Source of the DNA: Candidatus Methanoplasma sp.
Lineage (GTDB): Archaea; Thermoplasmatota; Thermoplasmata; Methanomassiliicoccales; Methanomethylophilaceae
DNA: 64,000 bases
Direction of reading: 5' to 3'
NCBI GenBank assembly: GCA_031256955.1
Contig: JAIRPP010000012.1
Coordinates: forward strand, 1-64,000
The position numbers and the translations under genes were made by a program. Each line of letters opens with the position of its first letter. The first letter of the stretch is position 1. The notes under the pieces are model-generated. The model ran no database searches. It was given only the letters and a program-made list of their open reading frames with translations, and was not told where the DNA came from. This document shows, in pieces, positions 17,901-25,756 of this stretch.

Positions 17901-17918
17901 GTTTTCAAGGAGAAGTGA
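14913..17918 (+). CDS. 1001-aa J-like / zinc-ribbon / beta-domain protein, function unknown
   Basis: I do not recognise a named family for the whole protein. The first ~75 residues have the spacing of a J domain (YLIGLNP, then I-x-K-K-I-x-x-K-x-x-K-W, later A-P-D-M-R-K-V-M-A-D-P), but the HPD tripeptide is absent. Cysteine pairs from C312 to about residue 356 form a multi-part zinc ribbon (CPGC, CSVCGC, CPQC, CVGC). A helical segment follows at about 365-500. From about 530 to the end there are fibronectin-III-like beta domains with phrases such as PDPPKSVEIKW. No signal peptide or membrane helix is visible, so the beta domains are probably cytoplasmic. It lies 9 bp after the Hsp70-vWA gene and 4 bp before the GTPase gene, and is probably the co-chaperone or adaptor of the system. 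Confidence 0.85.
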   Translation: MAKDRDNYCYLIGLNPMKESTYNADSIEKKIAAKEVKWKKFAADKQNPAEKRFQAQQCFDAAPDMRKVMADPALRGEEFADARTLLRAKAARLLKDCITLHDGTKVLISGAAENLAKKMQWDGVDKSDLISLSGIKKTVSSPPVNERVLAAYKGLAEVRAFTVAEMLNSLIDRPALSLGIERLDERSGPAQIRAAFEACEKRVKTVKQGVLPDQDSYILAMRAVKAALASDKDLSDLLTYGRCMKALEPAKEAMDTDYGQPFSREYLDRLLLKAVGGSGRDYHMARAILEDYCVKKKYIANFSERDSRLAECPGCGALVDAGDDVMCCSVCGCEIKTKCPQCGRTQASSNGSCVGCGFDFKGGLAKARDLEKRFRSAVSQGRIEEAAEHLAGVKRAYSTYPSLKSMEGELRPLQARYSEVLKSANSLYRQKKYFALEARIDAALGDFPKITSNPEIGRMYDEAASKVGEADRICEKAASHGDPLPLYVSAAEICPDHPAAMSKIRENPPESPSDATAQPREGKVLVKFAVPEERAGMTFCVFRGRDGLPAVSDDTEPLAEIPGGVYLDKSPDPGVDLYYSVYSKRWGVLSRDAAQFGPVSVCPEVEDVAIEPVEGGLRLIYEKPRGCSRVRIWRKEGTSAAGKGDEVEISHGGQTVIDDLGLKGGVRYHYLFVAEYRKGGRTERSMGTEFSHVPPRVPDPPKSVEIKWNKSDGSFTARWKSPERVVLYSSPRRVELRGRVVKMEDLGAWMSEIPPIESYDDGVRFSVPDGAVQYVYPMIPAGKVAVRGKEIMVANLKPFRDVEKRVSGGDCDITMTWPTGAESAVIAVKDAPASGPDDLGAEMITITREAYNMDRRVRVPMGGSKKRVATIYAAYDVSGEKMFSRGMCLDLYSGSSTKVRYSMSAEGDGRGAKFTICIDTDRSVAELPPLSAVRVQEGIPLRRRDGEAIWSSNRPVALSGGKATIAFSCKPGTDPSRVRVFFDGEDSYNLFKFIHPVFKEK

Positions 17919-17922
17919 TGGG

Positions 17923-19194
17923 ATGGCTAGGAGAAGCGAGGCGCGCGCCAAGAGGGAGGCGGGGGGCGGGTACACGTGCCCGTTCTGCTGCAAGACGGTG
18001 GACCTGAGGAACACGCACTACCAGTGCACCAACCCAGCGTGCGCTAAGATGTTCCTCCGGGGGCTGAGGGAGTCCGGGGCCAAGAGCGTCTACATGTCCA
18101 GGAACCTCGACGAGGAGGTGGACGTGGAGAACACGATCTTCCTGGGGAAGGACCCCGAGGGCCCGTCCCCGGTCACCACCAGGAACCACATCATGCGCGA
18201 CTCGTCCGGGATATGCGACATGTGCAAGAGGCCGGCGTACAGGAGGCTGTGCCCCGGGTGCCACAACCCGATACCCCAGGGCGCGGAGGAGGAGGGGAGC
18301 ACGGTGTTCGTGATCCTGGGGCCCAAGGGGGTGGGCAAGAGCCACTACATCGCCGTCCTGATCAACGAGCTGACCAAGTCGTTCTCGCCGGAGTTCGGGG
18401 CCACCATGAGCCCCGCCACCGACAGGACCACGCTGAGGTACCGCGAGTCCTACTACAAGCGCCTCTACGAGGAGGGCAGGAAGCTGGACCCCACCGCGTC
18501 CTACGAGCAGAGCCGCGACTCCCGGGAGCCCATGATATACTACCTGAGGTTCTTCGGCGGGGACTCCCCCCGCGTGTACACGCTGGCGTTCTTCGACACG
18601 GCGGGGGAGGACCTGGACTCCGCGGGCCGCATGATGAACCTGAGCCTCAACTCGTTCACGTCCATGGCCTCCGGGATAGTGTTCCTGGTGGACCCCCTGC
18701 AGATACCGTACATCAACTCCCGCATACGCATGGACAACAAGCCGCCGCAGGGGAAGGACGTGACCGACATCCTCAGCAACATATCGAACGCGATACGGGC
18801 GAACAGGTCCATGAGCCCGAGGGAGCCCATAGACATACCCCTGGCGGTCGTGCTCACCAAGAGCGACGTGCTCATGAAGGCCCCCGAGAACGAGGAGGAG
18901 GCCAACGTGCTGTTCGGCCCGGGGTCGTCCATACACATCGACAGGGAGAGGGGGAGGTACGACAAGACCAACTTCGAGCAGATAAGCGTGGAGATAGAGG
19001 AGTACATGAGGAGGGTCGCCTCGGGGGCGTTCGTGCAGATGGTGAAGGAGTTCGAGAGGCACTCCTACTTCGCCGTCTCCGCGCTCGGGAGCAACCCCAC
19101 CGGGCCGGTGCTCTCGCGGGCGATATCGCCCATGAGGGTGGAGGACCCGTTCATATGGCTCCTGAACTGCGACGCGGAGGGATCGGGCAGATGA
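17923..19194 (+). CDS. zinc-ribbon GTPase-like P-loop NTPase
   Basis: The 423-aa protein has two N-terminal zinc ribbons (C19, C22, C35, C40 and C98, C101, C110, C113). A GTPase-like domain follows: G1 GPKGVGKS at 133-140, G3 DTAGED from D225, and G4 TKSD at 312-315. The last motif supports guanine specificity. It resembles the double-GTPase-like families of TRAFAC-type NTPases often found with zinc ribbons; that family name is from memory. AAGGAG precedes its ATG, and its stop overlaps the grpE-like start (ATGA). It is probably the switch component of the chaperone operon. A membrane-anchored relative is encoded at 23409-24941. Confidence 0.85.
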   Translation: MARRSEARAKREAGGGYTCPFCCKTVDLRNTHYQCTNPACAKMFLRGLRESGAKSVYMSRNLDEEVDVENTIFLGKDPEGPSPVTTRNHIMRDSSGICDMCKRPAYRRLCPGCHNPIPQGAEEEGSTVFVILGPKGVGKSHYIAVLINELTKSFSPEFGATMSPATDRTTLRYRESYYKRLYEEGRKLDPTASYEQSRDSREPMIYYLRFFGGDSPRVYTLAFFDTAGEDLDSAGRMMNLSLNSFTSMASGIVFLVDPLQIPYINSRIRMDNKPPQGKDVTDILSNISNAIRANRSMSPREPIDIPLAVVLTKSDVLMKAPENEEEANVLFGPGSSIHIDRERGRYDKTNFEQISVEIEEYMRRVASGAFVQMVKEFERHSYFAVSALGSNPTGPVLSRAISPMRVEDPFIWLLNCDAEGSGR

Positions 19195-19952
19195 GCGAGA
19201 AGAGGATGAGCAAGACCGAGAAGCTGAGGCAGTTCCTGGTCACGGGATCGATAGAGATACCCGAGAGGGGGTTCGAGGAGGAGCCGGCGGAGATTCGCGC
19301 GGACGCCCCCTCGGAGGAGCCCGTCGTGGAGGACGTGGTCCCGTTCGAGGAGGAGCCGGCGGAGGCCCCCGCGGAGGCGGAGCCCGAGGCGGAGCCGGAG
19401 GCAGAGGCGGAGCCGCCGGCCCCCGAGCCCCCCGCCCCGGCCCCGGAGCCCGAGTGGCTGAGGGGCGCGCTGGAGTCCGTCAGGGCGGAGATCGAGGCGC
19501 GCACCACCACTAAGGAGCAGCTGAGGGAGTACGCGGCGGCCTTCGGCAAGAGGGACGCGGAAGCCGCGAACAGGGAGATGGCCGCGCTCCTGGAGCGGCT
19601 GTCCGCCATGAGGGAGGACTTCTCCAAGCTCTGCAGGGACATGAGGGAGAAGATAGACAGGTTCTCCGCGGACGAGGTCCTCGAATCGTTCGGGGCGTAC
19701 GCGGTGGACATGGAGAACATGCTCGCTGACTGCGGGGTGCGCGTCGGCCCGTTCCCCTACGACAGGCTGAGCGTGAGGCACCAGAGGATGGTCGGGATCG
19801 TGCCGACCGGAGACAAGTCGATGAACGGCGCGATCGCGGAGAGGGTGTCGGACGGGTACGAGTACCTGGGCCGCGTCCTTCTCAAGGAGAAGGTGAACGT
19901 ATACAGGTTCACGGGGACGAGTGGGGAAGAGACAGACAGAGGAGATGAATGA
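19191..19952 (+). CDS. grpE: GrpE-like nucleotide exchange factor
   Basis: The 253-aa protein has a long acidic and proline-rich N-terminal region (about 25-95), a coiled-coil helix (about 98-180) and a C-terminal beta domain. The end (HQRMVGIVPT...GAIAERVSDGYEYLGRVLLKEKVNVYRF) has the shape of the GrpE head domain, which opens the Hsp70 nucleotide cleft. Sequence is divergent from bacterial GrpE, so assignment rests partly on operon position. It overlaps the GTPase gene by 4 bp and ends 1 bp before the ATG of the second Hsp70. It may serve both Hsp70 proteins of this operon. Confidence 0.75.
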   Translation: MSEKRMSKTEKLRQFLVTGSIEIPERGFEEEPAEIRADAPSEEPVVEDVVPFEEEPAEAPAEAEPEAEPEAEAEPPAPEPPAPAPEPEWLRGALESVRAEIEARTTTKEQLREYAAAFGKRDAEAANREMAALLERLSAMREDFSKLCRDMREKIDRFSADEVLESFGAYAVDMENMLADCGVRVGPFPYDRLSVRHQRMVGIVPTGDKSMNGAIAERVSDGYEYLGRVLLKEKVNVYRFTGTSGEETDRGDE

Positions 19953-19953
19953 G

Positions 19954-21546
19954 ATGAGCAAGGAATACGCTATAGGAATAGACTTGGGAACGACGTACTC
20001 GTGCATGGCCTACCTCGACGAAGAGGGGAGCCCTGTGGTCGAGAAGAACTTCGAGCAGGAGGACACGACGCCGTCGGTCATACTGTTCAACGAGAACGGG
20101 GAGATCATAGTCGGGTCGCCCGCCAAGGACATGGCGATGATGTACTCCATGGAGAGGGTCGTCACCGCCATAAAGAGGCAGATGGGGCAGACCGGCCCGG
20201 AGGTCGACGTCGAGATCGACGGGGCGGTGTACACGCCGGTGTCCCTGTCCGCCGCGATCCTCAAGAAGATGATCAACGACTTCAACGACAACCACGGCAC
20301 GGACATCAAGAAGGCGGTCATAACATGCCCCGCATACTTCGGCCAGCTGGAGAGGGACGCCACGAAGAACGCCGGCATGATCGCGGGGCTGGAGGAGGTC
20401 ACCATAATCAACGAGCCCACCGCGGCCGCCATATCCTTCGGGCTGGGCGGCGGCGTCGAGGGCAGGAAGAGGGTGCTGGTCTACGACCTGGGCGGGGGGA
20501 CGTTCGACGTCACCGTCCTCGAGATCGAGGGCAACAGCTTCACCGCGGTCGCCACCGACGGGGAGAGGCTCCTCGGGGGGAAGGACTGGGACGCGGAGCT
20601 CATAAAGATCATCAAGAGGAAGATCATGGACGAGTACGGCGTGGACGAGAGCGAGTTCGACTCCGACGACGACGTCAAGCAGAACCTCATCCTCGACTCG
20701 GAGACCATAAAGAAGAGGCTGTCCTCCGCCGAATCCACCAAGGGCACGCTGACCGTGGGCGGGAGGAAGGCCGTGTACACCGTCACCCGCGAGGAGTTCG
20801 AGGCGGAGACCCGCTCCCTGATGGACGCCACGCTGGAGAAGATGGACAGCGCCCTCTCGTCCAAGGGCTTCTCCATGGGCGACATAGACGAGGTCATCCT
20901 CGTCGGCGGGTCCTCCAGGATGCCGCAGGTCAAGGCCGGGATATCCGCGAAGTACCCGTCCGCCAATCTGAGGCTGTTCGACCCCGACCAGTCCATAGCC
21001 AAGGGCGCCGCCATATTCGCCGGGACCCACAACTGGAACCTGAGGGAGGACATGGAGGACGCCGAGAAGAAGGGCGAGGAGTACGTCCCCGCGGCGGGCG
21101 AGATAGTGGTGCACAACGTGCTCAGCCAGACCTTCGGCATAAAGGCGGTGTACGACGACACGTCCGCGGAGATGATCTCCAACATCATCTTCAGGAACGA
21201 GAAGCTGCCCATATCCTCGATCAAGACGTACTACCCCGTGGACGACGGCCAGTCCTCCATAATGGTGGAGATCTACGAGAGCGCGGCGAACAACGTCGAG
21301 GGCGAGAGGAGGATCGAGCTCGTGGAGGGGTGCCCGGTGGGCGACTTCGAGATGACGCTCCCCGAGGGCGTCACGAAGAACACCCCCATCGCGGTGAAGT
21401 TCACCGCGACGGACGAGGGGATACTGATAGCCTCCGCGGACTGCCTCGGCAGCCACAAGGAGTACCAGCTGCAGAACAGGCTGCAGATGTCCGACTCCGA
21501 GATACAGAAGTCCCGCGGGCTGGTGGAGAAGGTCCAGAGGGCCTGA
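19954..21546 (+). CDS. dnaK: Hsp70 (DnaK-like) chaperone lacking the helical lid
   Basis: The 530-aa protein has a full Hsp70 ATPase domain (IGIDLGTTYS, EPTAAAISFG, YDLGGGTFDVT, ILVGGSSRMPQV) and a beta-sandwich substrate domain. Bacterial and archaeal DnaK usually reach about 600-640 residues; this one stops about 20 residues after the SDSEIQK motif that starts the lid, so the alpha-helical lid is missing. The ATG at 19954 is preferred over an upstream GTG because AGGAG lies just before it and the preceding gene stops at 19952. Substrate capture without a lid should be weak and fast, or be completed by the zinc-ribbon proteins of the same operon. Confidence 0.92.
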   Translation: MSKEYAIGIDLGTTYSCMAYLDEEGSPVVEKNFEQEDTTPSVILFNENGEIIVGSPAKDMAMMYSMERVVTAIKRQMGQTGPEVDVEIDGAVYTPVSLSAAILKKMINDFNDNHGTDIKKAVITCPAYFGQLERDATKNAGMIAGLEEVTIINEPTAAAISFGLGGGVEGRKRVLVYDLGGGTFDVTVLEIEGNSFTAVATDGERLLGGKDWDAELIKIIKRKIMDEYGVDESEFDSDDDVKQNLILDSETIKKRLSSAESTKGTLTVGGRKAVYTVTREEFEAETRSLMDATLEKMDSALSSKGFSMGDIDEVILVGGSSRMPQVKAGISAKYPSANLRLFDPDQSIAKGAAIFAGTHNWNLREDMEDAEKKGEEYVPAAGEIVVHNVLSQTFGIKAVYDDTSAEMISNIIFRNEKLPISSIKTYYPVDDGQSSIMVEIYESAANNVEGERRIELVEGCPVGDFEMTLPEGVTKNTPIAVKFTATDEGILIASADCLGSHKEYQLQNRLQMSDSEIQKSRGLVEKVQRA

Positions 21547-21566
21547 CCGCGGCCCTTCTAAACCCC

Positions 21567-22301
21567 TTACCGCCCGGGCGGGCCTCCGAGGCCCGTCCGG
21601 CGGAACAGCTCCTCCCGCTCCGCGCGGGTTATGTTCCTGTAGCGCCCCGGCCTCATGTCGCCCAGGGCTATGTTCACGACGCGGACCCTCTTGAGCCCCG
21701 TCACGGTGTACCCGAAGCGGTCGCACATCCGGCGGATCTGCCTGTTGAGGCCCTGCCTGAGGACTATCCTGAACTCGCTCGCCCCGGTCCTCTCGACCTC
21801 GCACTCCCGGGTGACCGTCCCGTCAGACAGGCGGACCCCTTTGGACATCCCCTCCGCGAAGCCGTCCGACAGGGGCTTGTCCACGGTCACCACGTACTCC
21901 TTCTCGTGGCCGTGCCTGGACCGCATGACCCTGTCCGCCAGCTCCCCGTTGTTGGTCAGCAGGAGCAGGCCCTCCGAATCCTTGTCCAGGCGGCCTATGC
22001 AGAATATCCTCTTGGGATACCCTATGAACTCGATGACGCTGTCCCCGTCGTCCGGGCTGGACGTGCACGTGAGCCCGACGGGCTTGTTGAACGCCAGTAT
22101 CACGTCCTCCTCCTCGGGGGACACGGGCCTCCCGTCCAGCAGGACCGAGCTCCCCGGGGGGACCCTGTCCCCCAGGACCGCGACCCTGCCGTCTATGGTG
22201 ACCCTGCCCTCCCCTATGATGCGGTCGGAGGCGCGCCTGGACGCGACCCCCGCCTCCGCCAGGAACCTGTTCAGCCGCACTCCGGAAGGATCTTCGACCA
22301 T
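21567..22301 (-). CDS. RsuA/RluB/RluF-family pseudouridine synthase
   Basis: The 244-aa protein isomerises uridine to pseudouridine in rRNA. An N-terminal S4 RNA-binding domain (VRLNRFLAEAGVASRR) is followed by the catalytic motif GRLDKDSEGL with D106 and the late motif QGLNRQIRRM. It looks most like the RluF/RluB branch of bacterial 23S rRNA enzymes. This family is uncommon in archaea, so acquisition from bacteria is likely. It is convergent with the lidless Hsp70 gene and divergent from the pirin gene. Confidence 0.9.
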   Translation of the reverse strand: MVEDPSGVRLNRFLAEAGVASRRASDRIIGEGRVTIDGRVAVLGDRVPPGSSVLLDGRPVSPEEEDVILAFNKPVGLTCTSSPDDGDSVIEFIGYPKRIFCIGRLDKDSEGLLLLTNNGELADRVMRSRHGHEKEYVVTVDKPLSDGFAEGMSKGVRLSDGTVTRECEVERTGASEFRIVLRQGLNRQIRRMCDRFGYTVTGLKRVRVVNIALGDMRPGRYRNITRAEREELFRRTGLGGPPGR

Positions 22302-22384
22302 GCCCCCGGATACGGGGCGGCCTTATTAAACCGAAGCGGCCGCCCGACCGCGCCGTTATTAACGGCGGAGGCGGTACCCCGCCG

Positions 22385-23425
22385 ATGAAGCTCCCGCTCT
22401 TCAAGAAGAAGCCCGCGCCCCCCGTCCTTAAGGCGCAGGGGCTGGGGATGCACTGGGACGCGGAGGACCCGTTCCTGTTCGCATCGCACCACAGCGACGA
22501 CTATCCCGCCGGCAACGCCCAGCAGGCGCCCCCGCTGAGGCAGATAAGCGGGAGGAACCTCGGTAGGGACTATCAGAAGCTGTTCGGGTTCAGGATGTAC
22601 CACGGGAAGGTCGTGCCCGGGTTCCCGCTGCACTCGCACTGGGGCTACGAGACCGTGACCGTCCCCGAGAAGGGGTTCGTGGACCATTTCGATTCCCTCG
22701 GGAACTGCGGGAGGTTCGGGTTCGGGGACGTGCAGTGGGTCTCCGCCGGGAGCCTGTACAGCCACGACGAGATGTACCCCCTCGCGTTCGACGACCGCCC
22801 CAACCCCAACGACATAACGCAGATAATGATCGACCTGCCGTCGTCGTCCAAGGGGTCCGCCCCGGCGGTGAGCACGGTGTGGGCGGAGGACGTGCCCGTC
22901 GTCGAGCTGGAGGGGTGCGAGGTGAAGGTGGTCGCCGGGAGCTTCGGCGGGGCGTCCGCCGCCGCCCCCCACCCGGGGTCGTGGGCGGCCGACCCGGCGC
23001 ACGGGGTCAGGATCCTAAGGATCGCGATGCGCCCGGGCGCGTCCCTGGACGTGGACGGGGCCGCGCCCGGGGCCCGGAGGAACCTCTACTTCGTGTCCGG
23101 CGCGGACGCGTCCATAGGGGGGGAGGCGTACGGGAGCGGGCAGAGGCTGAAGATGGACGGCTCCGCGTTCCGCGTGGAGAACGGCGGGGCGGAATCCGCG
23201 ATGTGGCTCCTCGAGGGCGTCCCCATAGGGGAGAGGAGAGCCGCGTTCGGCCCGGTCGCCCTCGGGACCGACAGGGAGGTCCTGGACGCGATGAACGAGA
23301 TCCGCAGGAGGGAGCTCGCGGACTGGCCCTGGGGGCTGGTGGACCGGACGCAGCCCAAGGGGGCGGAGAGGTTCCTGGCGCGCGCAGACGGGTCGACGGA
23401 GCGCCCCGTCAGAAGATCCTCTTGA
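22385..23425 (+). CDS. pirin-family cupin protein
   Basis: The 346-aa protein is a bicupin of the pirin family. The metal ligands are in place: H83 and H85 in PLHSHWGYET, and H127 and E129 in AGSLYSHDEM. Pirins bind iron; some oxidise quercetin-like compounds and others act as regulatory cofactors, so the substrate is open. It ends 17 bp inside the opposing GTPase gene. Confidence 0.85.
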   Translation: MKLPLFKKKPAPPVLKAQGLGMHWDAEDPFLFASHHSDDYPAGNAQQAPPLRQISGRNLGRDYQKLFGFRMYHGKVVPGFPLHSHWGYETVTVPEKGFVDHFDSLGNCGRFGFGDVQWVSAGSLYSHDEMYPLAFDDRPNPNDITQIMIDLPSSSKGSAPAVSTVWAEDVPVVELEGCEVKVVAGSFGGASAAAPHPGSWAADPAHGVRILRIAMRPGASLDVDGAAPGARRNLYFVSGADASIGGEAYGSGQRLKMDGSAFRVENGGAESAMWLLEGVPIGERRAAFGPVALGTDREVLDAMNEIRRRELADWPWGLVDRTQPKGAERFLARADGSTERPVRRSS

Positions 23426-24941
23426 CGTCCTCGTCGTTCTCCGAGAGGATCCACGCCAGGGGCTCGGCGGCGTTCCGCCCGTCGCCCAGGGACGAGACCT
23501 TGAAGAACCTCACGTTCTCGAAGGCGGATCTCGCGATCTTCACGAAGTCTCCCTGCCCGTGCCTGGCCAGGAACGCCTCGGCGCCTTCGGCCGCCGCGGC
23601 GGACGAGCGCGGGTCGTCCATCTTGGTCAGGACGACCGCGAACGGGACCGTGGACCTGACGGACGGGCCGTACCCGTTTATCTCCGTGTACATGTGGTAG
23701 AACGACTCCATGACGGAGACCGGGGTCGGCTTGGAGCCCTTCGCGGGGGACTGGGAGCTGTGCACCGCCACCACCGACGCGGGGTCTATGGCGAAGATTA
23801 TCCCGTCGTTGTACTTGTAGTACTCCTCGAAGAGCACCTTGTCCCTGTCGGGCTCGAACTCCGAGCCGGATATGTCGTTGAACATTATCTCCTTCTCCGG
23901 GAAGTCCCTGGACCTCAGGAACAGGAACTCGGAGTCCAGCTCCCCGGGCGCGGTGGGGGCGACGCGCCCCTTGGCCCCCCATGCCCGCGGGGACAGCCCC
24001 GGCGACGCGAACTCCGCCATGACCCCCTTGGACTTGGCGGCCTCGCACAGGGATTCGGCGGAGGACAGCATGAGGGTGGTCTTCCCGGAATCCCTGGCTC
24101 CCACCAGGGACACCACCAGCGGCTTCGCCTCGTGCGTCACGACGCCGGAGCCGCAGTGCGGGCACACCATGGACAGGGCCCCCCTGCCCCCGAGGTCGTT
24201 GGTGGCGGGGACGGAGTGCCCGTTGTTGCACGTGTGGATCTTGGCGCCGTGCGGGCCCGGCACGGGGTAGCCGAACACCAGCCCGCACGAGCATTTGACG
24301 CGGGGCTGGTAGAAGTTGCGCTTGCACTTGGGGCACACGGCGTAGTGGGTGAGCGAATCGTACCTCGCCCTGTCCCTCTTGGACGCGGACCCGATCTTCA
24401 GAGACATGATCGCCCATAGGATCAGGAACGCGATCAGGAGCGCCAGGTCCGCGATCAGCGCGAAGGGGGCGATGAAGGGGAGCATGGCGATCGGTATCGC
24501 GACAGGCGCCTTCTTGAACCCCCAGAACAGGGGGATGGAGTTCCAAGGCATGGCGAGGCAGCGGGCCAGGGCCATGGGGCGGTGCGTGAACAGGTATTCC
24601 CGGGGATCGGTGTCCCCGCCCTTCACGTCCCTCGACGGGGACGACGCGAAGCCCATGGCGGACAGCATGAACCCCACGGACAGGAAGAGGGTCGCAGACA
24701 GTCCCGCGCCCGTGGGCAGCGCGCCGTACAGCGCGCCCAGCGAACCCAGGTATCCGAAGTCGGTCTGGACCACCCAGTCTCCCGCGCCGAAGATCGCGGC
24801 TATGTTGATCACGCTCACGCAGACGCCGCCCGCGGACTCCCCGCCGAACAGGTCGGCGGCGGTCAGAAGGAGCGACGACAAACAATACATCGCGGCGGCA
24901 CCGGCCGCCGTTCCCATCAATGCTTTGTTCGTCCCGTTCAT
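23409..24941 (-). CDS. membrane-anchored zinc-ribbon GTPase-like protein
   Basis: The 510-aa protein has several hydrophobic segments in its first 180 residues (clearest at about 10-30, 80-97 and 145-178). Cysteine pairs C203/C206, C217/C219 and C260/C263 form zinc ribbons. A GTPase-like domain follows with G1 GARDSGKT at 281-288, G3 DISG from D356 and G4 TKMD at 439-442. The order zinc ribbon then GTPase matches the soluble protein at 17923, and both share a similar domain style, so they are probably distant relatives. It lies 2 kb from the chaperone operon on the opposite strand. A membrane receptor for that system is a reasonable but untested idea. Confidence 0.82.
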   Translation of the reverse strand: MNGTNKALMGTAAGAAAMYCLSSLLLTAADLFGGESAGGVCVSVINIAAIFGAGDWVVQTDFGYLGSLGALYGALPTGAGLSATLFLSVGFMLSAMGFASSPSRDVKGGDTDPREYLFTHRPMALARCLAMPWNSIPLFWGFKKAPVAIPIAMLPFIAPFALIADLALLIAFLILWAIMSLKIGSASKRDRARYDSLTHYAVCPKCKRNFYQPRVKCSCGLVFGYPVPGPHGAKIHTCNNGHSVPATNDLGGRGALSMVCPHCGSGVVTHEAKPLVVSLVGARDSGKTTLMLSSAESLCEAAKSKGVMAEFASPGLSPRAWGAKGRVAPTAPGELDSEFLFLRSRDFPEKEIMFNDISGSEFEPDRDKVLFEEYYKYNDGIIFAIDPASVVAVHSSQSPAKGSKPTPVSVMESFYHMYTEINGYGPSVRSTVPFAVVLTKMDDPRSSAAAAEGAEAFLARHGQGDFVKIARSAFENVRFFKVSSLGDGRNAAEPLAWILSENDEDVKRIF

Positions 24942-25068
24942 GTCGGGTCAAAGGCCTGTGGGGATATACTCTTTTCTACGGCGCGGGAATCTGGCTATGA
25001 TGCGGGCGCGATCCTGGCGCCCGCCTTTTTCCAGTTAGTTCTATAAAGCCGCATGCCGTTCCGCGCAT

Positions 25069-25350
25069 ATGGCGAAGGAAGTCAGCGCCGCCCACATCTT
25101 GGTCAAGACCGAGAAAGAGGCGAAGGAGATAAAGGCGAAGATCGACGGGGGGGAGAGCTTCCAGGATCTGGCCAAGAAGCGCTCGTCGTGCCCCTCCGGG
25201 AAGAAGGGCGGGGACCTGGGGTGGTTCAGGCGCGGGCAGATGGTCGCCCCGTTCGAGGAGGCCGCGTTCGCCGCCGAGAAGGGGAAGGTCGTCGGCCCCG
25301 TCAAGACGGAGTTCGGATGGCACCTCATACTGGTTAAGGATCAGAGATGA
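25069..25350 (+). CDS. parvulin-type peptidyl-prolyl isomerase
   Basis: The 93-aa protein is a single parvulin domain: AAHILVKTEKEA at the start, the GGDLGWF motif, and FGWHLILV at the end. It catalyses cis-trans isomerisation of peptidyl-prolyl bonds in the cytoplasm; no signal peptide is present. A TATA-like TTCTATAAAGC about 30 bp upstream suggests near-leaderless transcription. The next gene starts 17 bp after the stop. Confidence 0.93.
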   Translation: MAKEVSAAHILVKTEKEAKEIKAKIDGGESFQDLAKKRSSCPSGKKGGDLGWFRRGQMVAPFEEAAFAAEKGKVVGPVKTEFGWHLILVKDQR

Positions 25351-25367
25351 AGAGAGGATGTGATTGA

Positions 25368-25664
25368 ATGGGTCTGTTCGGTAAGAAAGAGGAAGCGAAG
25401 AAGAAGGAAGAGCCTAAGAAGGCGGAGCCCGCGAAGCCCGCCAAGGAGAGCAAGCCCTCCGGGGGGGACAAGCCCAAGGTATGGCACATAACCAAGCGCG
25501 AGGAGGACGACAAGTGGCAGGTGAAGGCCGAGGGCAACGAGAAGGCCACCAAGCTCTTCAGGACCAAGGCCGAGGCCGAGGAGTACGTCAAGACGCTCAA
25601 GAGCAACAACGAGGGCTCGAGGGTGGTCTCGCACACGAAGGACGGCAAGTTCCAGAAGAAGTGA
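25368..25664 (+). CDS. DUF2188-like small basic protein
   Basis: The 98-aa protein has a lysine-, alanine- and proline-rich N-terminal tail (residues 5-35). A compact C-terminal domain follows, with WHITKRE, KWQVKAEG and RTKAEAEEYVKTL, which resembles the DUF2188 fold. A nucleic-acid-binding role is sometimes assumed for such proteins but is not shown. It probably shares a transcript with the parvulin gene upstream. Confidence 0.75.
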   Translation: MGLFGKKEEAKKKEEPKKAEPAKPAKESKPSGGDKPKVWHITKREEDDKWQVKAEGNEKATKLFRTKAEAEEYVKTLKSNNEGSRVVSHTKDGKFQKK

Positions 25665-25756
25665 CGGAATCCGGGGCCGCGCCCCGATAAACGCGAGCGG
25701 GAGGTCAAGGGGGTCCCGCGGTTAAGGACGAGTTTTATAGCAACATCTATGCTCAA

